DNA from: an uncultured Lachnospiraceae bacterium
GTDB lineage: Bacteria; Bacillota; Clostridia; Lachnospirales; Lachnospiraceae
Length of the DNA: 64,000 bases
Direction of reading: 5' to 3'
Assembly: GCA_947627245.1 (NCBI GenBank)
Contig: CANQVH010000003.1
Coordinates: 61,813 to 125,812, forward strand
Below, one piece after another: positions 29,783-40,023 of the stretch (position 1 is the first letter of the stretch; each line of letters begins with the position of its first letter). The position numbers and the translations under genes are program-made. The notes under the pieces are model-generated. The model was not told where the DNA came from. It saw nothing but the letters and a program-made list of their open reading frames with translations, and did no database searches.

Positions 29783-30775
29783 ATGTACAAAGAGAGAAAG
29801 AGAATGATTTTGGGGTCGTTGGGATTGGCTGTGTGCCTTGCAGCCGGATTTGCCGGCTCGGCGGCGAGCGCGGACGAGGGGACCGCAAAGAGCGTGAGCA
29901 TTACGGACATGAAGGGGCGTGAGATCACGCTGGATCAGCCGGCGGAGCGCATTGTGGCGCTCACGGCGTCGGATTGTGAGATCCTCTATGCGATCGGCGC
30001 GGGGGACAAGCTGGTCGGCCGCGGCACATACTGCGATTATCCGGAGGAGGTTCTGGAGGTGCCGGAGGTGAATTCCGGCGAGGACATGAATATCGAGGAA
30101 GTGATCGCGCTGGATCCCGATGTGCTGCTCATGAGCGATATGGCGCAGACGGAGGAGCAGATACAGATGCTTGAGGACGCCGGGATCAAGGTAGTCGTCA
30201 GCGAGGCGAAGGATATCGAGGGCGTGTATACGGCGATCGAGATGATTGGCGCGCTGATGGGACAGGATGAGAAAGCAGCGGAGGTCATCGACGGCATGAA
30301 GGATACGTTTGCCGAGCTGTCCGAGAAGTCGACCGGCGACGGCACGCAGACGGTATATTTTGAGGTGTCGCCGCTGGAGTACGGTCTCTGGACGGCGGGC
30401 GCGAACACGTTTATGGATGAGATCGCCACGATGCTGGGTGTGAAGAACTGCTTCGCGGACGTTGACGGCTGGGGTGAGATCTCGGAGGAGCAGGTGCTGG
30501 AGCGCAATCCGGATTTCATCGTGACGATCACGATGTATTTCGGCGAGGGGCCGACGCCGACCGAGGAAATTCTTTCCCGCACAGGCTGGGAAAATGTGAC
30601 CGCGGTAAAGAATCAGAAGATCCTGAATCTGCAGAACGACGAGCTGTCCCGTCCGGCTCCGCGGCTCGCGGACGGAGCGAAGCTGCTCTATGACTTTATT
30701 TACGGGGAAGCGGAAGACGCAACCGAGGCTGCAACGGAGATGACTCCGGCGGAGGAATCTGCCAAGACCGAGTAA
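29783..30775 (+). CDS. BtuF/FecB-like ABC transporter substrate-binding protein
   Basis: ITDMKGREITLDQPAERIVALTASDCEILYAIGAGDKLVG. Confidence 0.85.
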   Translation: MYKERKRMILGSLGLAVCLAAGFAGSAASADEGTAKSVSITDMKGREITLDQPAERIVALTASDCEILYAIGAGDKLVGRGTYCDYPEEVLEVPEVNSGEDMNIEEVIALDPDVLLMSDMAQTEEQIQMLEDAGIKVVVSEAKDIEGVYTAIEMIGALMGQDEKAAEVIDGMKDTFAELSEKSTGDGTQTVYFEVSPLEYGLWTAGANTFMDEIATMLGVKNCFADVDGWGEISEEQVLERNPDFIVTITMYFGEGPTPTEEILSRTGWENVTAVKNQKILNLQNDELSRPAPRLADGAKLLYDFIYGEAEDATEAATEMTPAEESAKTE

Positions 30776-30863
30776 TGCGCAACGGATCAGATGACAAAGA
30801 TTGAATGACAAAGACCGAACGTCAGAGAATCGCATTGGATGATAGGCATCAGGAGAATTTGAG

Positions 30864-31892
30864 ATGAGAAAGCACCCGGAGCATTTTCGGCCAACCGAAT
30901 ACCTGATTTTCAGCCTTGTCACGCTGGCCGTGATGTGTCTCTGCGTCTGCGTCGGCAGCGTCAGCATTCCGCTGTCCGAGACGGTGCGGGTGATCTGGAG
31001 CGCGCTGTCCGGACAGGGGCAGACCTCCGGGCTGTCGAACTCGATCATCCTGTCGGTGCGGCTGCCGCGCGTGTTCTGCGTGGCGCTCTCAGGGAGCGCG
31101 CTCTCTTTGGCGGGCGCGGCAATGCAGGGACTTCTGAAGAATCCGCTGGCGGACGGCTCGACGCTTGGGGTGTCCTCCGGCGCGTCGCTCGGCGCGGTGC
31201 TCGCGATCGCGTTCGGAGTCACGATTCCGGGACTGCCGTTTTCTGGAACAATGATTATGGCGATCCTGTTCGCGTTCCTGTCTCTGCTGGTGATTTTGGG
31301 ACTTGCCTACAAGCTGGACTATTCTCTGTCAACGAATACGATCATATTGATCGGGGTGATCTATTCCATGTTCATGTCGAGTCTTATGAGCATCGTGATC
31401 ACTTTTGCGTCGGATAAAATCCAGAGCATCACGTTCTGGACGATGGGGAGCCTGCAGAATTCCAGTTACAAGAACGCGGCGATTCTTCTGGCGGCGTTCC
31501 TGCTGTGCGGCGGCGTGCTGTTTCTCCATGCGCGGGAGCTCAATGCGTTCGCGGTGGGAGAGGACAACGCGCGGCACGTCGGCGTGAACGTGCGTCGAAC
31601 GAAGCTGACGGTGCTGATCATGGTGTCCATCCTGATCGGCGTCTGCGTCTCGGTCGGAGGGACGATCAGCTTCGTGGGACTCGTCACACCGCACATGGTG
31701 CGCATGATCGTCGGGCCGAACCACAGGCGGCTGCTTCCGGCCTCGGCATTCGGCGGAGCGGTGTTTCTGCTGCTTGCGGATCTGGCGGCGCGTATTCTGC
31801 TGAATCCGCGGGAACTTCCGATCGGCGTCGTCACAAGTCTGGTGGGCGCGGTAGTCTTCGTGTTCATTTTTTATCAGACGAGAAAAAATTGA
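30864..31892 (+). CDS. FecCD-family ABC transporter permease (corrinoid/siderophore type)
   Basis: LPRVFCVALSGSALSLAGAAMQGLLKNPLADGSTLGVSSGASLGAVLAI. Confidence 0.93.
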   Translation: MRKHPEHFRPTEYLIFSLVTLAVMCLCVCVGSVSIPLSETVRVIWSALSGQGQTSGLSNSIILSVRLPRVFCVALSGSALSLAGAAMQGLLKNPLADGSTLGVSSGASLGAVLAIAFGVTIPGLPFSGTMIMAILFAFLSLLVILGLAYKLDYSLSTNTIILIGVIYSMFMSSLMSIVITFASDKIQSITFWTMGSLQNSSYKNAAILLAAFLLCGGVLFLHARELNAFAVGEDNARHVGVNVRRTKLTVLIMVSILIGVCVSVGGTISFVGLVTPHMVRMIVGPNHRRLLPASAFGGAVFLLLADLAARILLNPRELPIGVVTSLVGAVVFVFIFYQTRKN

Positions 31893-31992
31893 ATACTTAT
31901 GAATTGCATTTACCAGACGTCAGCGGACTGGGGCGGTTTGGCTTAGAAATCGCGCCGCATTAAGTACGGATAAATCGGAAAGGGGTGACCGC

Positions 31993-32772
31993 ATGCTGGA
32001 CGTGAAGGAGCTCTCCGTGAGCTACGGGAGCTGTACGGTCGTTGACCGGCTGAGCTTCCACGTTTCAGAGGGGCAGTGGCTGATGATCGTCGGACCGAAC
32101 GGCGCAGGCAAGTCCACGGTGCTGAATGCGGTCACACAGGGTGTTGCCTATACCGGGACTGTGTCTTTGCAGGGGAAAGATATTAAAAAAATCTCTCCCG
32201 CGCAGCGGGCGAGGGAGGTCGGCGTCCTTGCGCAGAACCATTTCGTCGGTTATGAATTTACCGTGGAGGAGGTTGTGCGGCTGGGGCGCTATGCGTATTC
32301 CTCGAAGGTGCTTGCGGGAAGAAAGGATGAGGATGAGAGAGCCGTTGAGGAGGCGCTTGCGCTGACCGGAATGGAGGCGCTTCGCGGTCAGTCCGTGCTG
32401 AAGCTGTCGGGCGGCGAATTGCAGAGAACATTTCTGGCTCAGGTGTTCGCGCAGGATCCAAAGCTTTTGCTTTTGGACGAGCCGACGAATCATCTCGATC
32501 TGGTCTATCAGAAGCAGGTGTTTGAGCTGATCGCGCAGTGGGTAAAGCAGCCGGGACGGGCGGTGGCCTCAGTGGTGCACGATCTGTCGCTCGCGAAAGC
32601 GTTCGGCAGCGATGCGTTTTTGATGAGCAAGGGCAGACTTGTCGCGGAAGGCGCGATTGATGAGGTGCTGCGCCCGGAGCATTTAGATCCGGTCTACCAT
32701 ATGGACGTTTGTGCGTGGATGAGGGAGATGCTTTCCCAGTGGGAGGTGGCAATATGCCAAATTCCAGAATGA
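31993..32772 (+). CDS. ABC transporter ATP-binding protein (corrinoid/siderophore type)
   Basis: Walker A GPNGAGKST, LSGGELQRTFLAQVFAQDPKLLLLDEPTNHLD. Confidence 0.93.
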   Translation: MLDVKELSVSYGSCTVVDRLSFHVSEGQWLMIVGPNGAGKSTVLNAVTQGVAYTGTVSLQGKDIKKISPAQRAREVGVLAQNHFVGYEFTVEEVVRLGRYAYSSKVLAGRKDEDERAVEEALALTGMEALRGQSVLKLSGGELQRTFLAQVFAQDPKLLLLDEPTNHLDLVYQKQVFELIAQWVKQPGRAVASVVHDLSLAKAFGSDAFLMSKGRLVAEGAIDEVLRPEHLDPVYHMDVCAWMREMLSQWEVAICQIPE

Positions 32773-33296
32773 TCTTGCTGACCGGGGGTTCCGCCTGCGG
32801 GAAGAGTTCCTACGGGGAGGAGCTTTGCATGAAACTTCCGTTTCCGCGTTATTACATCGCGGCGATGCGGCCCTTCGGGGACGGAAGTGAAGAAAAGATC
32901 GCGCGTCACAGGAGACTGCGCAGCGGGAAAGGCTTCGAGACGATTGAGCGCTACACGGATCTGCAGGGGCTTACGCTTCCGAAGCGGGGGACAGTCCTGC
33001 TGGAGTGCATCTGTAACCTCACGGCGAATGAGATGTTTGACGAGAACGGCGCGTGGACCGATCCGTACGAGACGGTTGTCGCGGGAGTCGAAGCACTGCG
33101 TTGCCAGAGCGACACATTGATCGTGATCACAAATGAGGTCGGCACGGACAGCCGGGCATACGATCCGGGAACGCGGGCTTATATGGACGTGATCGGACGC
33201 ATCAACCGGACGATTGCGCAGCGGGCGGACGTGGTCTGTGAACTGGTCTGCGGGATTCCGCTGGCAGTGAAGGGAAGTCTGGAAGAGACGATTTGA
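32754..33296 (+). CDS. cobU: CobU-like bifunctional adenosylcobinamide kinase/guanylyltransferase
   Basis: LLTGGSACGKSSYGEEL...VITNEVGTDSRAYDPGTRAYMDVIGRINRTIAQRADVVCELVCGIPLAVKG. Confidence 0.7.
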   Translation: MPNSRMILLTGGSACGKSSYGEELCMKLPFPRYYIAAMRPFGDGSEEKIARHRRLRSGKGFETIERYTDLQGLTLPKRGTVLLECICNLTANEMFDENGAWTDPYETVVAGVEALRCQSDTLIVITNEVGTDSRAYDPGTRAYMDVIGRINRTIAQRADVVCELVCGIPLAVKGSLEETI

Positions 33297-33380
33297 AATG
33301 ATGAAAGGATGCGGTATTTGCTGCGGCGGGGAAATGAAGATCCTAAGAGGAGCAGAACCGGATAGCCGGAGGATTGAAAA

Positions 33381-33743
33381 ATGATTTTGATTGTCGGGGG
33401 CGAGAGTTCTGGGAAACGGAGCTTCGCCGAAACACTTGGATATACGGAAAAGGATATCGCGGACGCGGTGATTGATGAGCGCCCCGTTGTGTATCATCTG
33501 GAGCGGCTGGTTTTCGCGCAGCCGGAGCAGGCAGACGCGCTTCTGGACAGTCTGCTTGAGAAAGAGGTTGTGATCTGCTGCGAGGTGGGAAGCGGCATTA
33601 TACCCGTTGACCGGAATGAGCGGCTGGGGCGCGAGGCGACGGGCAGGCTGTGCGTGCGTCTGGCACAGCAGGCGCAGGCGGTCGTGCGCATGGTGTGCGG
33701 GATCCCGACCGTGATAAAAGGGAAACTGCTTTATGAAACCTGA
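33381..33743 (+). CDS. Short CobU-like protein
   Basis: MILIVGGESSGKRSFAE...CCEVGSGIIPVDRNERLGREATGRLCVRLAQQAQAVVRMVCGIPTVIKG. Confidence 0.7.
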   Translation: MILIVGGESSGKRSFAETLGYTEKDIADAVIDERPVVYHLERLVFAQPEQADALLDSLLEKEVVICCEVGSGIIPVDRNERLGREATGRLCVRLAQQAQAVVRMVCGIPTVIKGKLLYET

Positions 33744-33868
33744 TGCCGTGCAAACACTTTGCAGGAAATCAGAATGCCGATTCCAATAATCATCATTTGC
33801 TGCACCTTTTCGTCAGTCAGTATTCCTGCGTACTTTTCTGCAATCAACTTATCTATTCCTTTTTTTCT

Positions 33869-35047
33869 CTACAAAGCGGAAGATTTGAAAAAGGCAATCA
33901 CCTTTGCGCCGTCTGAAACATTCTCAATTCGCAGATAACCGTCGTGGCGTTCACAAAGCAGCTTGCAGATATAAAGACCAAGGCCGAAATGCGTAAAGCG
34001 GTCCGTCTCTTCGGTAAAATACGGACTGGTTGCCTTGGGCAAAGCGTCTTTGTCAAATCCTTTTCCGTCGTCAGCGACCGAAAGCAGCAAGCCGTTGTCG
34101 CGCAGCGCGAAAGAGATCGTGATTCTGCTGCGGGCATAGCGGACGGCGTTTGCGATCAGATTATTACTTACCCGCAAAACGAAGCCGGTGTCAATGGATA
34201 AGCGCGCGGCAGGGACGCTGTTTTGCAGACACAGCATTTTCCCTTTTTGCTTACAGATCATTTCCATGCTTTGATACAGAGCCGACAAGAAGGGCTGCAA
34301 AAGAATGGCTCTGCATTCCGGCCGCGTATCCTCTAAACGTCGCAGATTACTCATGCTGCTCACATAGGTTTCCATGCGCGAGATCTGTCTTCCCATCGTA
34401 ACGGCAGTTTCCCATGTCTGTGGATCATCGCTTGCCTGCAGCATTTCGTTGTACCCTTTCAGAACCGTGAGAGGGGTGCGCAGATCGTGGGCAAACGCGG
34501 CGTTAAGCTGTTTGCGTTCCTCAACCTGCCGCCACATTTCCGAGAAGTTCTTTGCTAGTGTGGCGCGCATGGTTTCAAAGGATTTGCAGAGCTGCCCCAG
34601 CTCATCGTTGCTGCTATAGTCGATCGTAAAGTTCAGATCGTTGTCTGATACTTTTTCGGAGGCTGCGTACAGCTCTGCAAGAGGTCTTTTTAATCGGTTC
34701 CTGTAAAACAGTAATACTGCGGCAATGATACAGAACGCCGAATACAGCGGCGCTGCGACAATAGAAAGGATCTCTAAAAGAGTGATCATATGCTTATCGT
34801 GTTCCGAATATGCGATAGGAGCATTGCTGACAAAGACGCCGTCGCCCAGTTGTTCGCCCTGTCTGTTTGTCAGGTAATACTTCTCGCCATGCGCCGGATA
34901 GGAGACTTTGATCGCGTTGATCCTGCTGTCACATAAAGAAATTGTCGTTACAGAAAGAGCAAGGGCAAGCACAACAAAAGCCGCTATATATAACACAAGA
35001 CTTTTTCGCAGAGATAAATTTCGCCTGGCGTGTTTTATTTGATCCAT
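33869..35047 (-). CDS. Sensor histidine kinase (HAMP + HATPase)
   Basis: AFAHDLRTPLTVLKGYNEML; ADDGKGFDKDALPKATSPYF. Confidence 0.9.
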   Translation of the reverse strand: MDQIKHARRNLSLRKSLVLYIAAFVVLALALSVTTISLCDSRINAIKVSYPAHGEKYYLTNRQGEQLGDGVFVSNAPIAYSEHDKHMITLLEILSIVAAPLYSAFCIIAAVLLFYRNRLKRPLAELYAASEKVSDNDLNFTIDYSSNDELGQLCKSFETMRATLAKNFSEMWRQVEERKQLNAAFAHDLRTPLTVLKGYNEMLQASDDPQTWETAVTMGRQISRMETYVSSMSNLRRLEDTRPECRAILLQPFLSALYQSMEMICKQKGKMLCLQNSVPAARLSIDTGFVLRVSNNLIANAVRYARSRITISFALRDNGLLLSVADDGKGFDKDALPKATSPYFTEETDRFTHFGLGLYICKLLCERHDGYLRIENVSDGAKVIAFFKSSAL

Positions 35048-35709
35048 TTGTAGCCGCACCCCCAAACGGTTTCGATGTACGTCTGATCCGTATAAGCGGC
35101 GATTTTAGTCCGTATTCTACGGATGTGTTCAGCGACAACATTGCTGTCGCCTTCGCTGTCATATCCCCAGACCCGTTCATAGATCCGTTCCTTGTCAAAG
35201 ACTTGTCCTGGATTTTGGGAAAGCAGCTCCACGATGTCAAATTCCTTTTTAGCAAGCCCGAGACGCCTTCCTGAAAAGAACAGGCAGCGCTCGGAGTAGT
35301 CGATCGTCAGCTCGCCGGAAAATTTGATCTGTGTCTCAAAGCTGTGCCGCGTTTCACGGCGTAGGTGAGCGCGTACCCTTGCCTCAAGCTCTATAAGCGA
35401 AAACGGTTTGACAATATAATCGTCGCCGCCGACGGCAAATCCTTTTACTTTGTCCGTATCTTCAATTCGCGCAGTCAAAAAGAGGATCGGGCAGGATACA
35501 TGATCGCGGATCCGTCTGCAGACCTCAAGTCCGTCCATTCGCGGCATATTTATGTCCAGCAGGATAAGATCCGGCTGCCGTTCTGCCTGTTTTAATGTAT
35601 CTGCGCCGTTTGCGGCAGTCAGAACAATATAACCCCTGCTTTCAAAAAAGCTGCGGAGCATTGAGACAATATCCGGTTCATCGTCGGCTATCAATATTTT
35701 ACAGTTCAC
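35035..35709 (-). CDS. OmpR-family response regulator
   Basis: ILIADDEPDIVSMLRSFFESRGY...ILLDINMPRMDGLEVC; C-terminal winged helix. Confidence 0.95.
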   Translation of the reverse strand: MNCKILIADDEPDIVSMLRSFFESRGYIVLTAANGADTLKQAERQPDLILLDINMPRMDGLEVCRRIRDHVSCPILFLTARIEDTDKVKGFAVGGDDYIVKPFSLIELEARVRAHLRRETRHSFETQIKFSGELTIDYSERCLFFSGRRLGLAKKEFDIVELLSQNPGQVFDKERIYERVWGYDSEGDSNVVAEHIRRIRTKIAAYTDQTYIETVWGCGYKWIK

Positions 35710-35876
35710 TTTTCGTTCCCCCTTAAAGGTGAAAACTATCAGGTAATTCTCAACTATTTATCTACTTTTGCATGTCCTTGCGCGTATCGATTGGTTTTTC
35801 CTACCGACAATAAGTTCACTCTTGTGATTATATACGGCTGACCGAACAGAATCAATAGAGCAAGGAAAGAAAGAGG

Positions 35877-35905
35877 TTGAATGAAAACCGGAAGTCCGCT
35901 ATAAT
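35877..35905 (+). promoter_or_regulatory. Putative promoter of the RiPP-like precursor gene
   Basis: TTGAAT-17 nt-TATAAT. Confidence 0.45.
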
Positions 35906-35990
35906 ATCCACAAAGAAACGTCCTAACAAATTTTAGGTTACGGCGTACCAAAAAATAAGAACTAAAAAGCGACAAAAGGAGGAAAGGTTT

Positions 35991-36350
35991 ATGAGCGGAG
36001 AGGTTGTCGAGAAATTGAAAAAGACAAAATCGGTGGAGGAAGTTCTGAGCATCGTGAAGGAGTACGGCGCAGAGGTGTCCCCGGAACAGGCACAGGAGCT
36101 GTTTGATCAATTTCATGAGCAAGGGGAGCTTTCTGAAGATGAGCTGGCTGCCGTTGCGGGCGGAGAATATGCGTCGGTATATGTGAAGGACGTGGGCTAT
36201 GTACTCTATGAGACAGACAGAAAGTCAGCCACATGCACAGCGACCTGCTTCTGGTGCGGGATAGACCAGAAGTCTGCTGCGGCGAAGAACCCCTGTACAT
36301 ATTTCCTTTCAAGAGGGATACATTCGTGGGTATATTCCGGCGGCTGCTGA
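35991..36350 (+). CDS. Nif11-type leader RiPP precursor-like peptide
   Basis: VEKLKKTKSVEEVLSIVKEYGAEVSPEQAQELFDQF...ELSEDELAAVAGG leader with GG motif, then a 60-aa Cys-containing core; AGGAGG RBS. Confidence 0.7.
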   Translation: MSGEVVEKLKKTKSVEEVLSIVKEYGAEVSPEQAQELFDQFHEQGELSEDELAAVAGGEYASVYVKDVGYVLYETDRKSATCTATCFWCGIDQKSAAAKNPCTYFLSRGIHSWVYSGGC

Positions 36351-36388
36351 TCTTAAAAACAGAGAGAATTTACCGGACACTGCCGGAA

Positions 36389-37249
36389 ATGGAGGGGCGC
36401 GTGAAACGGTCGAGGATCGCTTGGAAGGTCAGCAAAAATTCGGTGGGGAGGGCAGCGCGAGCGTGTGCGGCGCTTTTGCTGCCTTTGTTTTTGTGCTTTG
36501 CAGTGGAATGCGCGGCGTCTGCAAAGGGAAAAGCTTATGTCGCGGTGTTCTATCGAACGTTCGAGGACGAGGAGGATCCGGAAGCGGCAGACGTGCGCGC
36601 TGCGCTGCGCGAGGCGCTTGAGGATGCGGGGATCATGTATCAGGAATATGACGGGAAAGACGATCCGTTGATACAGATAATGCAGATCGTGCAGGAGAAG
36701 GACGCGATGCTTCTCATTGTAAACCCGGCAGAGCAGAGCATTGGGGATGCAGGAGAAAAAGCAGGAGAAGAAACAGAAAAGAATATCGTCGCAGATACAG
36801 GGGCGGATGTCACCGCGGATATCATCACGCAGACGGATGGCAGGCCGTTGATTTTCTTTGATTGTGAGATCAGCAAGGAAACGGCGGAGATGACGGAGGA
36901 TCTGTGTGTGCTGGTGAACGCGGCGGAGCCGGATACGGAGACGGCTGCGGAGGAGACCGGACAGGAGAGGCCGGGATCGGAAAAGGAATCCGCAGCAGAG
37001 AAAGGGTCCGAAACCGGGATAACGGGAGCAGAAACACGGATTGAAAACGAAACAGAAAACGAAACAGAAACTGAAACTGAAGCAGAAAACGAAACCGGGT
37101 TCATGCCGCCGGAAAAGAACATTCAGGGCATGGCGGACGCGATCGCGCTCATTGCAGGAAATTACATGACCGGAGCCGGATACTTTGAAGGAATCGAAGA
37201 AGCCTGGATTACAGACGAGTGGCGTGTGGATGTACCGTGCCGGTTTTGA
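36389..37249 (+). CDS. Secreted protein with periplasmic-binding-like (sugar-binding type) N-terminus and Glu/Thr-rich segment
   Basis: Signal sequence; VAVFYRTFEDEEDPEAADVRAALREALEDAGI...DPLIQIMQIVQEKDAMLLIVNPAEQ. Confidence 0.5.
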   Translation: MEGRVKRSRIAWKVSKNSVGRAARACAALLLPLFLCFAVECAASAKGKAYVAVFYRTFEDEEDPEAADVRAALREALEDAGIMYQEYDGKDDPLIQIMQIVQEKDAMLLIVNPAEQSIGDAGEKAGEETEKNIVADTGADVTADIITQTDGRPLIFFDCEISKETAEMTEDLCVLVNAAEPDTETAAEETGQERPGSEKESAAEKGSETGITGAETRIENETENETETETEAENETGFMPPEKNIQGMADAIALIAGNYMTGAGYFEGIEEAWITDEWRVDVPCRF

Positions 37250-37423
37250 TATATGCGCGTATGGAAATTTTTCGCTTGCTGATTTAGATATTTATGAAAA
37301 AATCTGTTCATATTCGGGAACATTCTATTATAAAGAAAAAGAAAAGAAAAAATAAAGAATTGCACTTGCTTTTTTGGGCGATATAACCTATGATGAAGTT
37401 GAAAGAAGAAAGGAGGACTGAAT

Positions 37424-37690
37424 ATGGCACAGACAGTTAATGTGAATTTTAAACTGGATGCGGATGTAAAGAAAAGCATGGAACAGGTTTGCTCAGAATT
37501 AGGCCTTTCCTTGAGCGCGGCATTCACTATATTTGCAAAAAAAGTCGGAAGAGAAAGACGTATACCGTTTGAGGTTTCCGTAGATCCTTTTTATTCAGAG
37601 AGTAATATGGCATATCTGCGCCGTGGCATTGCTGCACTTAATGCCGGCGAGGGAACTGCGCATGAGCTTATTGAGGTTGAGGACGAATGA
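37424..37690 (+). CDS. RelB/DinJ-family antitoxin
   Basis: VNVNFKLDADVKKSMEQVCSELGLSLSAAFTIFAKKVGRERRIPFEV. Confidence 0.88.
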   Translation: MAQTVNVNFKLDADVKKSMEQVCSELGLSLSAAFTIFAKKVGRERRIPFEVSVDPFYSESNMAYLRRGIAALNAGEGTAHELIEVEDE

Positions 37691-37950
37691 ATAAAATATG
37701 GTTTGATGAAGCATGGGAGGATTATTTGTACTGGCAGACGCAGGATAAGAAAACGTTAAAGCGTATCAATATTCTGCTTAAGGATATTGAACGGGGAAAT
37801 TTTGATGGTATCGGAAAACCTGAGCCGCTGAAAGGAGAATTGAGCGGTTTTTGGAGCAGGCGTATTGATGATTCAAACAGATTAGTGTACCGTATCAGTG
37901 GTGATAGGTTGGAAATCCTGTCATGCAGAGGACATTACGAGGACAAATGA
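37687..37950 (+). CDS. Txe/YoeB-family toxin
   Basis: MNKIWFDEAWEDYLYWQTQDKKTLKRINILLKDIERGNFDGIGKPEPLKGELSGFWSRRIDDSNRLVYRI. Confidence 0.92.
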   Translation: MNKIWFDEAWEDYLYWQTQDKKTLKRINILLKDIERGNFDGIGKPEPLKGELSGFWSRRIDDSNRLVYRISGDRLEILSCRGHYEDK

Positions 37951-37993
37951 TTTCCCGTTATAAATGCAGAACTACAGAAGAAAGAGGAAAGTT

Positions 37994-39085
<1,092 letters not shown>

Positions 39086-39114
39086 GAAAAGAAAGACTGA
39101 GGAGAACACAAACA

Positions 39115-40011
39115 ATGGAAAGAAGAACGATGAAGGGCTGGCTGTATCTGTTGCCGGCGATCCTTTTTCTGGGACTGTTTCTCGTGTACCCGCTGATCGA
39201 CGTTTTTGTCTATTCCTTTGAAGAGGGATACAATTTCGCGTCGCAGACCTATCATGGCGTCGGCGGTTACAATTACGCGTATGTCCTGCGTGATCCGTAT
39301 TTTCTGCAGGCGGTGCGAAACACGTTTATTCTCGTGGTGATCACCGTGCCGCTGTCCACGGGCATTGCGCTTCTCATCTCCGCGGGCCTGAGTTCGATCA
39401 AGCCGCTGCGGAACCTGTTCCAGACGGTTTATTTTCTGCCGTATGTGACGAACACGCTGGCGGTCGGTCTGGTGTTTATGATCCTTTTCAAGAAAACGCC
39501 GTACACCGACGGACTGGCGAATCTGATTCTCGCTTGGTTCGGACGCGGGCCGATTGATTTTATCGACGGACCGTATGCGGCAAAGATGTTCGTGTTGTGT
39601 CTGTATACGATCTGGATCGTCATGCCGTTCAAGATCCTGATTCTGACGAGCGCGCTGGCGTCCGTGAATCAGAGCTACTACAATGCGGCGAAGGTGGACG
39701 GCACGTCGCGGTTCCGCATTTTTGCGCGCATCACGCTGCCGATGATTTCTCCGACGCTGGTTTATCTTGTCATCACCGGCTTTATCGGGGCGTTCAAAGC
39801 GTACAGCGACGCGGTGGCGCTGTTCGGAACGAACCTCAATGCGGCCGAGATGAATACGATCGTCGGCTATGTGTACGATATGCTGTACGGCAACAGCGGC
39901 GGCTATCCGTCCTATGCGTCGGCGGCAGCGATCATCCTGTTCGCGATCGTGCTGACGATCACCTGCATCAATCTGCTGGTGAGCCGGAAGTATGTGCACT
40001 ACGATGTGTAA
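39115..40011 (+). CDS. Sugar ABC transporter permease (MalF/UgpA type)
   Basis: EAA-like motif YYNAAKVDGTSRFRIFARITLPMISPT. Confidence 0.93.
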   Translation: MERRTMKGWLYLLPAILFLGLFLVYPLIDVFVYSFEEGYNFASQTYHGVGGYNYAYVLRDPYFLQAVRNTFILVVITVPLSTGIALLISAGLSSIKPLRNLFQTVYFLPYVTNTLAVGLVFMILFKKTPYTDGLANLILAWFGRGPIDFIDGPYAAKMFVLCLYTIWIVMPFKILILTSALASVNQSYYNAAKVDGTSRFRIFARITLPMISPTLVYLVITGFIGAFKAYSDAVALFGTNLNAAEMNTIVGYVYDMLYGNSGGYPSYASAAAIILFAIVLTITCINLLVSRKYVHYDV

Positions 40012-40023
40012 GGAGAACAATAA

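Noticed and set aside
28000-30800. Cobalamin riboswitch upstream of the BtuF/CobU cluster
   Set aside because: Looked for B12-box-like sequence but saw none; only a small hairpin.
29765-31222. 485-aa minus-strand ORF
   Set aside because: Antisense to the BtuF-like and FecCD genes; no recognizable domain.
35754-36312. Minus-strand ORFs opposite the RiPP-like precursor
   Set aside because: No RBS or domain; the plus-strand precursor has a strong AGGAGG RBS and leader motif.
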